NCBI RefSeq assembly: GCF_020283565.1
Contig: NC_060064.1
Location: 3,556,001-3,620,000 of the forward strand
Direction of reading: 5' to 3'
Source: Trifolium pratense
Taxonomy: Eukaryota > Streptophyta > Magnoliopsida > Fabales > Fabaceae
Length of the DNA: 64,000 bases
The number at the start of each line of letters is the position of its first letter. Position 1 is the first letter of the stretch. The notes beneath the pieces were generated by a model. That model saw only the letters and a program-made list of their open reading frames with translations. It was not told where the DNA came from and searched no databases. Below, piece by piece: positions 45,532-56,558 of the stretch. The translations under genes were made by a program, and so were the position numbers.

Positions 45532-45759
45532 TAATGATTTTAGTAGCATGTAACCTAATGGGTTTATGTCAAGATGGGCCTAAAACACAATCCATATTTC
45601 TTAAGCCCACATTGTATTTTTTTGATTTAATATTATTCAATTAAAATTTAAAGGTCTAAAAATGTAACATAAGGGGAAAGAGAAACTTAATAAAAAAAAT
45701 AAGATGATAAAATAACTATTTTTCCCAAAAAAAAAATATTTTGCACACGATAAATCCTA

Positions 45760-47160
45760 ATTGATCTAAATTTTAAAATAACTATCGTATATGAGACAAA
45801 TTATCAATGATAATAATTTCAATATAATTATCATATGAGAGATAAGTTTTAACTAATAATTATCATATGAGAAACAAATTTTAATTAATAATCATCATAT
45901 ATGAGACAAATTCTAATTGATAAAAGTTTCAAAATAATAATCATCATATAAGACAAGTTCTATAACTAAAAACAATTTCAAAGAAACTATCTTGTACGGG
46001 AGAAATACTAACTTGCAAAATAATTCATACATGACACAAGTTATAATATTTTCAAAATGACTATCAGATATACTAACCAAATCATACATGGGACAAATTA
46101 TGTTATTGCTTTTTATAATCGATAACAATTCCAAATTAAATATAATATATATTAAATAAATTATACATTAGATAAATTATACCACTGACAATATATGGGA
46201 AACAAGGTACTTGCTGATGAAAAACTTGAATTAACTATAATATACGGGGACCAAGTTGTTGTTGATGAAAAAATAATCAACTATTATATACAAGGAACAA
46301 GTTATTGTTGATCAAATTTTTTAATTAACTATTATATACGGGGAACAAATTTTTACTCATGAAAAATTTAAATGATACGGGGAACAAGTCGTTGTTCATA
46401 AAAAAATTAAATTAACCATTATATACGAAAAACAAATTGTTGTTGATGAAAATTTTTAATTAACTCTTATACTCGGAGAGGTTGGAAAAAAAATTAAATT
46501 ATACGGAGAACAATTATTGCTGATGAAATTTTTTAACAAATATTATACCCCAAGAACAAGTTGCTGCTCAAAACTTTTAATTAACAATTGTACGCGCGAA
46601 AGCTGATAATAAAATTAATTAATCTGGAGAACAAATTCTCTGGTGCCAATTTGGGTGGGCTAATTTAGCTTCTTAAAAAAAACCGGAGAACAAATTGTTA
46701 ATAAAATTTTTAATGAGAACAAATTGCTCGGGCAAATTATTCTATTGTTTCATAATACTGATTAAATAAATCTAAATTCAAATATTAATTTTTTTTCAAT
46801 TTTAATCAACAAAGTGTAACTTCAAAGATTGTTATGTTACTAATTCTTATAACTCATAAAAAAATTAAAATAACTATTATATATAGTAAATAAATTATAC
46901 ATGAGACGAATTATGCTACTGATTCATGGAACTCAAAACAATCTCAAAATAACCATCATATATACTAAATAAATCATAAATGGGAAAAATTATGCTACTG
47001 ATTCGTGGAATTCATAACAATCTCAAAATAACTATCATATATACTAAATAAATCATACATAGATCAAATTATATTGCTGATTCATATTACTGATTAAATA
47101 AATCTAACTTTAAAAAACATTTTTTCAATTGTAATTAACAAAATATAACTTCTAAAAATA
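45760..47160. repeat. Degenerate repeat field inside the Helitron
   Basis: Two loose unit types recur: one around ATTATATACGGGGAACAAGT...TTGTTGATGAAAA (about 46200-46580), the other around TCTCAAAATAACTATCATAT...ATACATGAGACAAATTATG (about 45770-46190 and 46840-47090). Unit length is about 60-80 bp with many differences. No coding capacity. Confidence 0.55.
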
Positions 47161-47640
47161 TCGGCGTAACGTTACGACCCGTGCGATAGCACGGGTCTAT
47201 TACTAGTTTATTATATAGTTTGGATCATATGTTTGGAAAACATATAAGCAAGTTTATGATGAAGTGATGCATATTGGTTCTGCTCTACATGCATCTGGTG
47301 CTCAACCTGTAAGTGTTTTCAATGCAAAAGGACTTAATGTTTCAAAAAATTTAAAGGGCGTGACCTTAATGTATATTATGTTAATTTCAATTATAGGGAT
47401 CAAGAATTGGAGTATATGGATCAAACTGTCCTCAATGGATTGTAGCAATGGAGGTTCTAATATTTATTTATTTATTATATAATAAAGTTTCTCATATTAT
47501 TTGTTCCTTCTATCATAGTTCATAAAGTTGTTTATGTTGATTTATGTAGGCTTGTTGTGCTCATAGTTTGGTTTGTGTGCCTCTATATGATACCCTTGGT
47601 AAATTCACTTTATCCCCTGTTTTCTCTCTGTTTTTGTGCT

Positions 47641-47695
47641 TTTTTTTTTTTTTTGGAAAACTCAGTATCCGACTCTAGGACGGATTAATTTTTTT
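47641..47695 (-). mobile_element. SINE family B tail fragment in LACS-A intron 5
   Basis: A T-run then GGAAAACTCAGTATCCGACT and CTAGGACGG, matching the tail of the full family B SINE at 48487-48712. The same fragment is present at 63306-63364 in LACS-B, so it predates the duplication. Confidence 0.5.
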
Positions 47696-48486
47696 TTGTG
47701 TGCAATTATTAGGAGCTATGCTTAAAAATGATCCTAGTTGTGGTCACTTTTTAATATTTTTCTTCATTTTTATTTTCTTAGTAGACCCAATGAATATTTT
47801 TGAATTAGTACAAATTTATTTGACTGCATGCTTATTAAAAACTAAAATGAGATGTATGTGTTTCTCATTCTGTTTTGGGAAATGATTTTTAGAAAATCAA
47901 TTTTAGACAAATTCTGCGACAACTTTTTAAATGTATTGAAACTCATTAGCCAGCAATGTAATTTTATCAACGATGAATTTGGACGTGATTAATTATAATT
48001 TTCTTGTGTTCAACTACGTGTAGATTTGAACATTCGATAAAATTGTGGATAATTGCGTCCAAATTCGTGGTTATTGAAGTTACATTGATAATTAATAAGT
48101 TTTGGCATTTCCTTAATCATCTATTAAACATAATTAACCAAAAGATATTCCTTCAACTACATTTTAATTACTTATTTATAGGCTAAATGATTTCTCATAT
48201 AGTTATTGATTGATATGATACAATTTAAACATCAAATGCAGGGTCTGGTGCTGTAAATTTTATCATAGATCATGCCGAAATAGATTTCGTGTTTGTTCAA
48301 GATAAGAAGGTTTTGCAAGTAAGAATCACATTCGTTGAATAATCATCTTTAGCTTCAAATAAATTCATATTAAGGTTCTGTTTGTGTAACACTAATGCAT
48401 ACACTATTTTTCAGCTTTTGGATCCTGATTGTAAATCTGCTTCAAGATTGAAAGGTAAATATAACTAATTCAACAGTTCAATGTTT

Positions 48487-48712
48487 CTTTTTTTTTTTTT
48501 TGAAAACTTGGTATCCGGTCTTAGGACCGACTAATCCAAGGGGACCAATCCCACCGCCCACTTGCGGGGGCCCCATTTAAAGCCAGAGTTTTTTTGCTCT
48601 GTATGGACTTAGCTCACCGAAATTGGCACCAGTGGGAATCGAACCTGAGACCTTGAGAGGAGCAAACTCCAAGGGCCCAAGCCAACACCACTCGACCAAC
48701 CCCAAGTGGGTT
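48487..48712 (-). mobile_element. tRNA-derived SINE, family B, in LACS-A intron 7
   Basis: Minus strand: TTGGTCGAGTGGTGTTGGC (A box TGGTCGAGTGG), B box AGGTTCGATTCC about 55 bp later, and a body with GCGGGTGGGATTGG, ending GGATACCAAGTTTTC and an A-run. All expected parts of a full-length tRNA-derived SINE are present. Confidence 0.75.
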
Positions 48713-49157
48713 CAGTTCAATGTTTCTAATTAAGCTACAGCTTAATAAAAGACATTAAATTTAAGTTAAGTGTTTTTTCTTATACAGCTATGGTTTGTTT
48801 CACTTCATTAACAAATGAAGAGAAAGATAAAGCAACCAACATTGGGATTAAGCCATATTCATGGGAAGAGTTCTTGCATATGGTTAGTGCATAAGGAATT
48901 TAATTTGTCACATTATTAAAATGAAACTTGATAATATGTAGTAAAAAAACTCATCTTATTATTAACTTGTAGGGAAAAGAAAATCCATCAACTATTTTAC
49001 CACCACAAGCTCATAATATATGCACAATAATGTATACTAGTGGAACAAGTGGAGACCCTAAAGGTGTTGTTTTGACACATGAAAATATTACTTATTTTGT
49101 AAGAGGAATGGATATTTTCATGGAACAATTTGAAGAAAAGGTAAACACCATCTACAT

Positions 49158-49305
49158 GTACTCCCTCCTATCCCTTTTTATAAAAAAACAACTCACTTTT
49201 TAGATTCATTAAATAACCGATATATTTGATCTATAATATAGACTAGATACATCAATTATTCGATGAATCTAAAAAGTTGACTGTTTCTTACAAAAAAAAG
49301 ACCAG
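49158..49305. mobile_element. Stowaway-like MITE in LACS-A intron 9
   Basis: It starts CTCCCTCCTATCCCTTTTTA and carries the inverted blocks TTTTTAGATTCATT and AATGAATCTAAAAA-like sequence around TAGATACATCAATTATTCGATG. The CTCCCTCC end is typical of Stowaway-type elements. Related pieces lie at about 25842-25940, 39245-39375 and 55150-55265. Confidence 0.5.
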
Positions 49306-49599
49306 ATGTGTGGTATTATTTTGATTAGATTTTCATTCTAAATTTTTGTGACAAGAGTATCTTATATATATAGATGACTGTTGAAGATGTGTATTTATCC
49401 TTCCTCCCTTTAGCTCATATCCTTGATCGTACAATTGAGGAGTATTTCTTCCATAAGGGTGCATCTGTTGGCTACTACCATGGGGTATGTTCATGCATTA
49501 TTTATTTATTTATTTATTTGGATTTGCTTGACGACTAGTTATTCTATGAAATATTATGATGAAGAAGTTAGTTGCAAACAATAGGATCACATAAAAATA

Positions 49600-49725
49600 T
49601 CGTTCAGGAGAATCTGAGTTCGATTCCTGATGGGAACAATTCTTGGTCAGACTTTACTTACCTCACGGCCCAATTCTGGATTACCAGAACCCCCTTCCCC
49701 TAGGAACCAGAGGGTTAATAAAAAA
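49600..49725 (+). mobile_element. SINE family C, 5' truncated, in LACS-A intron 10
   Basis: B box CTGAGTTCGATTCCTG, body ACCTCACGGCCCAATTCTGG, tail CCCTTCCCCTAGGAACCAG then AGGGTTAATAAAAAATAAAA. The A-box half is unclear. Its tail is the one found on the chimeric SINE at 39068-39241. Confidence 0.5.
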
Positions 49726-51245
49726 TAAAAGGGTCACAAAGAAATTGCTCCTCAATATACTTTGTTAACCCTTTATACATTTTATGAATTTCTTGAGTTA
49801 CTTGTCAATGAAGGATCTAACAGCATTAAGGGATGATTTAATGGAATTGAAACCAACATTGTTTGCTGGTGTCCCTAGAGTCTTTGAAAAGGTCTATGAA
49901 GGCAAGTTCACAAATTAGCACAAAGTTTATCTATTTTATTATAGTTTAGTACATATGACTCATTCAAGAATATATGTTTTAGGTATCAAGAAAGCAGTGG
50001 AAGAGCTCAATCCAGTGAGAAGAACAGTCTTTGGCTTGCTCTACAAACAGTAAGTTGCTATTATGTAATAATTGTATAATTTTTAATAAATTTTGGTAAA
50101 AGTGAAATTTTGTTTATGTGATGATGTTATGGTGTTTGGGATGATGTAATTTTTTCATTACAAATTTATATTTTTATGCAGTAAACTTGGTTGGATGAAC
50201 AAAGGATACAAACATTGTAAAGCATCACCATTTGCTGACCTATTAGCATTTAGAAAGGTTGTTTCTCCTCTTTACTACATGAAATTTAAAACTACTACTC
50301 CAAATTATTGTAATTTTATCTTTGTAAAACTTTGATTTCTTTTACTTATGGATAAACCTTCCCTAAAATTTCACCCTTCTCAAATTTCTTTCCTTGGTGA
50401 GTTAGGTCAAAGCTCGATTAGGGGGGCGTGTTCGACTAATTATAGCTGGAGGTGCACCGTTGAGTTCTGAGATTGAAGAATTTTTGCGTGTTACTTCTTG
50501 TGCTTTTGTATGTCAAGGATATGGTAAGCAACTCTATTGTTACAAAGATTTAGCACCGATACTTCATATTAAAGGCGTGTCAGCTAATACGGCACTGATG
50601 ACACATGTGACCACATTCAATTTCCTTTATTTTTTAAGATATTATTAGTATTGTGTTTGATGTCCATGTCTTTGTCGGTATTCCATATATGCAATGAAAC
50701 CCTAATGCTACCGATCACTATATGTGATTAATCTAGGTTTGACTGAAACTTGTGGATCAACTACTCTTGCCTATCCTGACGAAATGTGCATGCTTGGTAC
50801 TGTTGGTCCTGTATCTATATACAATGAGCTACAACTAGAAGAAGTTCCAGAGATGGGTTACAATCCTCTTGGAAGTCCTTCATGTGGTGAGATATGTCTT
50901 AGAGGGAAAACTGTATTCACTAGCTACCACAAAAACCCTGAGTTAACAAGGGAAACCATAAAAGATGGATGGTTTCATACAGGTTGAATTCAAATTTCAT
51001 TTCCAAGTTCCAACCTCAAAAAAATTTGTTTTGAAGATTTAATTTGATTGTGACATTGTTTGGTATCTTTAGGGGACATAGGAGAAATGCAACCTAATGG
51101 TGTTGTTAAGATTATTGATAGGAAGAAGAATCTTATTAAACTTTCTCAAGGAGAGTATATTGCACTTGAGCATTTAGAAAATGTATATGGAATCACTCCA
51201 ATAGTAGAAGATGTAAGCATTTTCATGAATTTAGTATTTTTTTTT

Positions 51246-51322
51246 TTTTGCTTTCTCCACCAGTTTAATCTAGTTCGGGAGTCAATTTTGTCATGAAGTG
51301 GTTCTAGCCCCTTCTCGAAAGG
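51246..51322 (-). mobile_element. SINE family A 3' fragment in LACS-A intron 16
   Basis: A T-run then CACCAGTTTAATCTAGTTCG and GTCATGAAGTGGTTCTAGCCCC, matching the 3' half of family A only. The tRNA-like head is missing. Confidence 0.5.
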
Positions 51323-51472
51323 TTTTTTTTTAATATTTAGATTCTTGATATGTATGTCAATATTTTTGTGTTTTTATGTCAGGTTTGGGTTTATGGAAAT
51401 AGCTTCAAGTCAGTGCTAGTTGCGGTAGTGGTTCCAAATGAAGACATTGCCAAAAAATGGTCATATTCAAAT

Positions 51473-52140
51473 TGTTGAGATTTGCCTTGAAATTGAACAG
51501 AAAATTGATGCAGGAACAAAGTACCACGCGGGGCGTGGGTTGGATCACGCGGGGCGTAATTGCAGGAATGTGTTGGAGCTGTCTCTGGTGCCGGTCACGC
51601 GCGGCGTGATGTCCTTCACGCGCGGCGTGACTGCAGATATTTATATGCTCTGTTTTACTGCTGCAGCCGCCGTGAGAGAGAAGAAGAGAAAAAATGTGAT
51701 TTTTTAGGGTTTTGCTTCCAACATGAAGGCTAGAGTGTTAGAGGGTTTTCTCTTGGGTAATCTCTAGGGTTGGGGAAGTGATTGTAACACCTTAGAAACA
51801 CTTATTGATTGAATCTCTTGGTCACGGGAAGAGATTCGGGAAAAGGGTAGATTTAGGAAAACTCTAAATCTTGTAACTCTTTGTGGTTGAATCTTTGTAA
51901 TCAAGTTGAATCATTCATAGTGGAACGGAGAGCTCTCTCTCCCCCAGACTAGGTCATTATTGGACCGAACTGGGTAAACAATTTCTTCGTGTGCTTTATC
52001 GCTTTCGGTAGTTTTAGCTTGTTTGTTTAAATTGCTCATTCATTGTTGATTTGGTTGCTTCAATCCATTTGTCCCACACACTAAAGATAGTTGGTTCTAC
52101 TATCGGTTATTGGTGTGGTTTTCGGCTAGAATTCACAACA
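51473..52140 (+). repeat. 5' LTR
   Basis: 668 bp, TG...CA. About 50-155 bp in, it has four copies of a palindrome-like motif: CACGCGGGGCGTG, CACGCGGGGCGTA and CACGCGCGGCGTG twice. A T/A-rich TATTTATATGC follows the last one at about 51638 and could be the TATA box. Confidence 0.92.
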
Positions 52141-52184
52141 ATTGGCGCCCACCGTGGGGCAAAGGGTTAAACGGATTAAGCACC

Positions 52185-52376
52185 ATGGATTCAAAATGGG
52201 TTATCGAGGGACTTTCCAGAAACAATTGGGAATTGTGGAAAGTGAAGATGGGAGCAAGAGCAATTTTAAGGTTCGGGATGATGGATAAAACATGGCGTGT
52301 TATTATCTGGTACCTCGAAGGTAAAACAACTAATGGAAATTGCGATGAAGGTCAGCCTGGAGAGGCGGTGAAATAA
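52185..52376 (+). pseudogene. Gag N-terminal remnant of the LTR element
   Basis: 63 codons from MDSKWVIEGLSRNNWELWKV to a stop at 52374-52376. The opening (NWELWKVKMGARAI) resembles the start of plant Copia gag. After GMMDKTWRVIIWYLEGKT similarity fades, and no protease, integrase or reverse transcriptase is found downstream, so the element depends on proteins from elsewhere. Confidence 0.55.
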
Positions 52377-53702
52377 TACTCGACATCGGCCTGGAGAGGC
52401 GGTGGAATAATACTCGGTGTTACGTTTTGAAACAACCACTCTTTATTGTGAGAATGCGGAGATGCTAGTGTGGTGAAGTTGGGAATCGGTGGAGTTTAAG
52501 TCGTGGACTTTGGATGCTCCTATCACACATGTTTGAAGAAGGAATATTTTGAATCCTAGAGCTAGTTGAAGGTGGAATTTGTTCATCTTGGAAACGGGAA
52601 AGCTTGCAAGGTTCAAGGTATGGGTGAATTTCTTTGTTACATGATGTGAGGTATATTCTTAAACTGTGATGCATAGATAGTAGGTAGATACTTGTTAGAT
52701 GGTTCTACTATTATTGGTAATGCATCGGTTACTAGTGGTTATTCTCATGATGTGGACAAGTTGCTGAACTTCGGGTTGGTAGTTGTTAGTGACATTGGTT
52801 TTAGTTGGACTAGTGAAACAAAGTTTACTAGGTGGTGAAACTAAACCGGGAAGTGTTGGAGACTAACAATGACTTGAAGTGCGTTTCGGAGTAGTTGAAA
52901 AGTTTTTGCGTTACAAGGTGGAAGACATAGTGGATATACCGGTTGAGACTTTGGTGGAAGAAACTCGGTTTGAGGTGGAGTCTTTTACTAGTGGGACTAG
53001 AAGAAGACGGTCGACATTAGCTCTTGGCTATCTAATGGGAGATAGGGAGGAGAGTGGTATTGTTGCACCAAAGTGGTATGGCTATGGAGACCTTGTGGGT
53101 TATGTTTCGATTGTGGCCGAAGAAGTGCAAAACTTGGAATATCTTCGGGGAGGCAATCGAAAGCAATGGTGATCGGACTTGGTAACTTGTATGACTGCTG
53201 GAGGTAGTTGGATGCAAGGAGAGTTTGAGGTTGCGGCTTGTGGAACCACCTAAAATTCCAAGGTTGGTTTGGAGGCAAGCAAATCTTCAAGAGTACGAAA
53301 GGCATTCCGGGGATTGAGAAGGTGTGGTGAGACTTGTAGGATTATTCTAAAATTCCATGGATAGTCGGAAGCAAGTGGTTCTTCGGGAGTACGGAAAGGA
53401 ACATTCCGGGGTTCGAAGAGGGTACGGTGTAAACTTGTTGAGCTACCTAAAAATCCTATGGTAGTGGGAGACAAGAACTTCATGAGGGCGGAAGGCATTC
53501 CGAGGGATGAAGGAAGGAGGTACAAACCGGGAAACTTGTGATTCTAGCAATGGTTGTTGGAATCAAGTGAAGGTTGGTGTCAAGGTCAAGATTCGAGTGG
53601 GACTTGGATTTGATCTGGTGTCTTGGACGGTAGTTCAAGTGGTTCAGCACAATGGTTGGTGGGAAGTTGGCACCACCATCAATTTGAAGGCAAGGTGGAG
53701 AT

Positions 53703-54370
53703 TGTTGAGATTTGCCTTGAAATTGAACAGAAAATTGATGCAGGAACAAAGTACCACGCGGGGCGTGGGTTGGATCACGCGGGGCGTAATTGCAGGAATG
53801 TGTTGGAGCTGTCTCTGGTGCCGGTCACGCGCGGCGTGATGTCCTTCACGCGCGGCGTGACTGCAGATATTTATATGCTCTGTTTTACTGCTGCAGCCGC
53901 CGTGAGAGAGAAGAAGAGAAAAAATGTGATTTTTTAGGGTTTTGCTTCCAACATGAAGGCTAGAGTGTTAGAGGGTTTTCTCTTGGGTAATCTCTAGGGT
54001 TGGGGAAGTGATTGTAACACCTTAGAAACACTTATTGATTGAATCTCTTGGTCACGGGAAGAGATTCGGGAAAAGGGTAGATTTAGGAAAACTCTAAATC
54101 TTGTAACTCTTTGTGGTTGAATCTTTGTAATCAAGTTGAATCATTCATAGTGGAACGGAGAGCTCTCTCTCCCCCAGACTAGGTCATTATTGGACCGAAC
54201 TGGGTAAACAATTTCTTCGTGTGCTTTATCGCTTTCGGTAGTTTTAGCTTGTTTGTTTAAATTGCTCATTCATTGTTGATTTGGTTGCTTCAATCCATTT
54301 GTCCCACACACTAAAGATAGTTGGTTCTACTATCGGTTATTGGTGTGGTTTTCGGCTAGAATTCACAACA
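53703..54370 (+). repeat. 3' LTR
   Basis: Same length as the 5' LTR and no difference noticed on reading. It is followed directly by the CAAAT duplication and the rest of LACS exon 17 (GGTTACATGGCTCCTTTC). Confidence 0.92.
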
Positions 54371-55488
54371 CAAATGGTTACATGGCTCCTTTCTCTGAAC
54401 TATGTTCTTTTGACCAATTCAAGAAATATGTGCTATCCGAATTGAAGTTGACAGCTGAGAGAAATAAGGTAACATACAGTATATGGATAATGAAATAGTT
54501 CTAATAAATGAATTAATGGTTCATTTCTTGTGATTACTTTATTCACCAATGTTCCATATTTGATTAAACACTTATTATATAAGTACTTGTGTATAACATA
54601 TTTCTATAACAAAAAATAAAATAGTTAAATTGTATATATATTCTAAAAGTTGCTTTCAGGAACTATCATCAAGAACGTTTAGGGATAAATTATAAGTTAT
54701 TTTTGTGAACTCTCCCAAAGAGACTTATAAGTACAAATAGATAAACTCAAACAAGTCAATTCAAATAGAGATTTAATGTGATGCTTCAATAATATTTTCT
54801 TCTTTTATTGCCCTTTTAAATGTATCAGCTTAAGGGGTTTGAACAAATCAAAGGAGTCATATTAGATCCACATCCATTTGACATGGATAGAGAGTTGGTG
54901 ACTGCAACAATGAAAAAGAGAAGAAATATTATGCTCAAGTATTATCAGGTAATCTAATATTCTTTTCTAACTTTTCCTAACTTTTTTATGATTACAAATT
55001 AAGTACTACCACTTATTTCAAATTCTCACAAATTGATGACATATTTTAAATAGGTTGAAATAGATGAAGAATACCAAAGATTAACAGGAGATAGGCATAC
55101 AATTTGAGATTTCGTGCCAAATGAGGATGTTCAATATAATAGTATTGTATTATACTCCATCCGTATTGTAACAAAAAAAAAATGTAACAAAAAAAAAAAA
55201 TCCCTCCGTACCAAATTATGACATTTTGAAGAAAAAATTTGTACCAAAGTATAGTATGTCATTTTACAATATCAATGAAGCATTGAATGATATTTTCTTA
55301 TTATACCCTTAATTATTTATTACTTTTCATTCTTTCAATTTTTTAATTTATCTTACCCATAATTTCTCTTTTACATACAACATTAATTACCTTTCTTAAT
55401 TTCTAAGTCTTCCATCTATGTTGTTGTTATTGTGCCTATGGATATTAATGGTAATGCACACATACTCAAAAATTAAAATGTGTGTACT

Positions 55489-55699
55489 CCCTAAAATTTT
55501 AAAATTCGTCAAATACCCCATGAAATTTGGAAATAGACAAATACTCCTGAAATTTTAAAAAGTCAATCAAATTGCCCCCTGACGTGGACTCTGACTGGTA
55601 GTGTCAGGGGGCAATTTGATTGATTTTTAAAAATTTCAGGGGGATATTTGCCTATTTCCAAATTTCATGGAGTATTTGACGAATTTTAAAATTTTAGGG
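55489..55699. mobile_element. Foldback MITE of about 210 bp
   Basis: Almost fully palindromic: CCCTAAAATTTTAAAATTCG at the left and its partner CGAATTTTAAAATTTTAGGG at the right, pairing through to TTGCCCCCTGAC / GTCAGGGGGCAA, with a loop of about 16 bp near 55590. It lies 380 bp downstream of LACS-A. The right half recurs at 56250-56310 and related arms occur inside 19346-19996. Confidence 0.7.
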
Positions 55700-56003
55700 G
55701 AGGGTATTTAACGAATTTTGGACAAAAAAAAAAGCATTTTGCCTTTCATCAAAAGTAATTAAATGTTTGTGCTTTAAAGTCATTTTGCAAATCAATCTAA
55801 GGCCCTTTTCTCCCTTCATTTCAATTAATAACCGAACAATTTTTTATTTTTATTTTTGTAAAATGAACAATGACTTGCCAAAGGAAATAAAATCAAAAGT
55901 TCAGATTGAGTAAACCCATATGAACATCATTTGTTCAATAAGAGTACATGTCTAACACTAGAAATAATCTTTCAATAAGTACATGTCTAAATTAATTAAT
56001 GGA

Positions 56004-56249
56004 AGTAATTGTTTTTTCACATATAAATATAAATTAATTAATGTCTATTATTTGCTTTGGTTACTGGAAGTTATATATTATGCAAAACCTTACTTTAGTT
56101 TTGTCACTTTTACTTTGAAAATAATATCATAATAAATGACAAACATATACTTAATATATTAGTGATAAGTTATACCATTTTTAAACAACTTGGACATCAT
56201 CATTCATTCTATTTAATTCAACTTCACAGATAAGGACTAAGTTGTAGGA
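56004..56249 (+). repeat. Third, promoter-only copy of the LACS upstream region
   Basis: It matches 42188-42433 and the corresponding part of 62105-62358 with few differences, then breaks off before the ATG, in GTTGTAGGA. It lies 900 bp below LACS-A. It implies a further LACS copy that was lost, or a partial duplication. Confidence 0.8.
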
Positions 56250-56405
56250 TATTTGCCTATTTTCAAATTTCATGGAGTATTTGACGAATTTTAAAATTTC
56301 AGGGGAGGGCATTTAACGAATTTTGAACAAAAAAAAAGCATTTTGCCTTTCATCAAAAGTAATTAAATGTTTGTTCAATAAGAGTACATGTCTAACACTA
56401 GTACT
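56250..56405. repeat. Partial duplicate of 55645-55965
   Basis: It repeats the right arm of the foldback MITE (TTTCATGGAGTATTTGACG), then GCATTTTGCCTTTCATCAAA, then jumps to TTCAATAAGAGTACATGTCT. It thus copies 55645-55965 with about 160 bp deleted. It abuts the promoter fragment directly. Confidence 0.65.
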
Positions 56406-56558
56406 AGTACACTACAATGATTCCTTCATATAAAAATAAAGGAACCCAAAAGGATAGTTAATATTATAATTCATAAATAAACTAAATTATACAATGTTTG
56501 TATGGATTTATTACTAACATAAATGGTAAAAAATCGTTATAAATATAAAAAAATACCA

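Larger units (their letters stand above)
42948..47206 (+). mobile_element. 4.26-kb non-autonomous Helitron in LACS-A intron 2
   Basis: It starts TCTATTACAATATAAG directly after host A (42947). It ends in a hairpin (ACCCGTGC, loop GATA, GCACGGGT) then CTATTACTAG, followed by host T (47207). LACS copy B has the unoccupied site ...TTTTAA|TTTATTATATAG at 62876/62877, which fixes both ends. There is no target duplication, and insertion is between A and T. All are diagnostic of Helitrons. No Rep/helicase is present. It carries gene fragments (44009-45202, about 45448-45531) and a degenerate 60-80-bp repeat field from about 45760 to 47160. Confidence 0.93.
51473..54370 (+). mobile_element. Complete non-autonomous LTR retrotransposon inside LACS-A exon 17
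   Basis: Two 668-bp LTRs (51473-52140 and 53703-54370) start TGTTGAGATTTGCC and end AATTCACAACA. They appear identical throughout by eye. The 5-bp duplication CAAAT flanks the element (51468-51472 and 54371-54375). A primer-binding region ATTGGCGCCCACCGTGGGGC abuts the first LTR and a polypurine stretch (GGCAAGGTGGAGAT) precedes the second. The 1.56-kb interior has only a short gag-like remnant. Identical LTRs mean a very recent insertion. It disrupts the LACS coding frame. Confidence 0.95.
42491..55107 (+). pseudogene. Long-chain acyl-CoA synthetase (LACS1-like), copy A, disrupted by two transposons
   Basis: LACS enzymes activate C16+ fatty acids to acyl-CoA; LACS1-type enzymes (ER) feed wax and cutin synthesis. 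Exons: 42491-42636, 42811-42874, 47219-47308, 47397-47453, 47550-47598, 48242-48318, 48415-48454, 48788-48882, 48973-49140, 49374-49484, 49814-49901, 49983-50049, 50182-50257, 50406-50523, 50737-50982, 51073-51212, 51383-51472 plus 54376-54468 (exon 17, split), 54829-54948, 55054-55107. Ignoring the insertions the phases fit and give 662 codons, the family length. Motifs: AMP-binding YTSGTSGDPKGVVLTH (about 227-242), GLTETCGS, and DGWFHTGDIGE with IIDRKKNLIKLSQGEY. Intron 11 uses a GC donor. A Helitron fills intron 2 and an LTR element splits exon 17. Read-through meets TGA one codon after the insertion, leaving about 575 residues and losing the C-terminal 88. Confidence 0.93.

Noticed and set aside
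45336..45644. 102-codon open frame in the Helitron as a complete gene
   Set aside because: Only the part at 45448-45531 looks like an exon, with a donor site right after it. The rest reads intron.
52465..53700. Protein gene in the interior of the LTR element
   Set aside because: Open frames on both strands are short and share no retrotransposon or host domain. The interior repeats phrases such as AAGGCATTCCG without a coherent frame.
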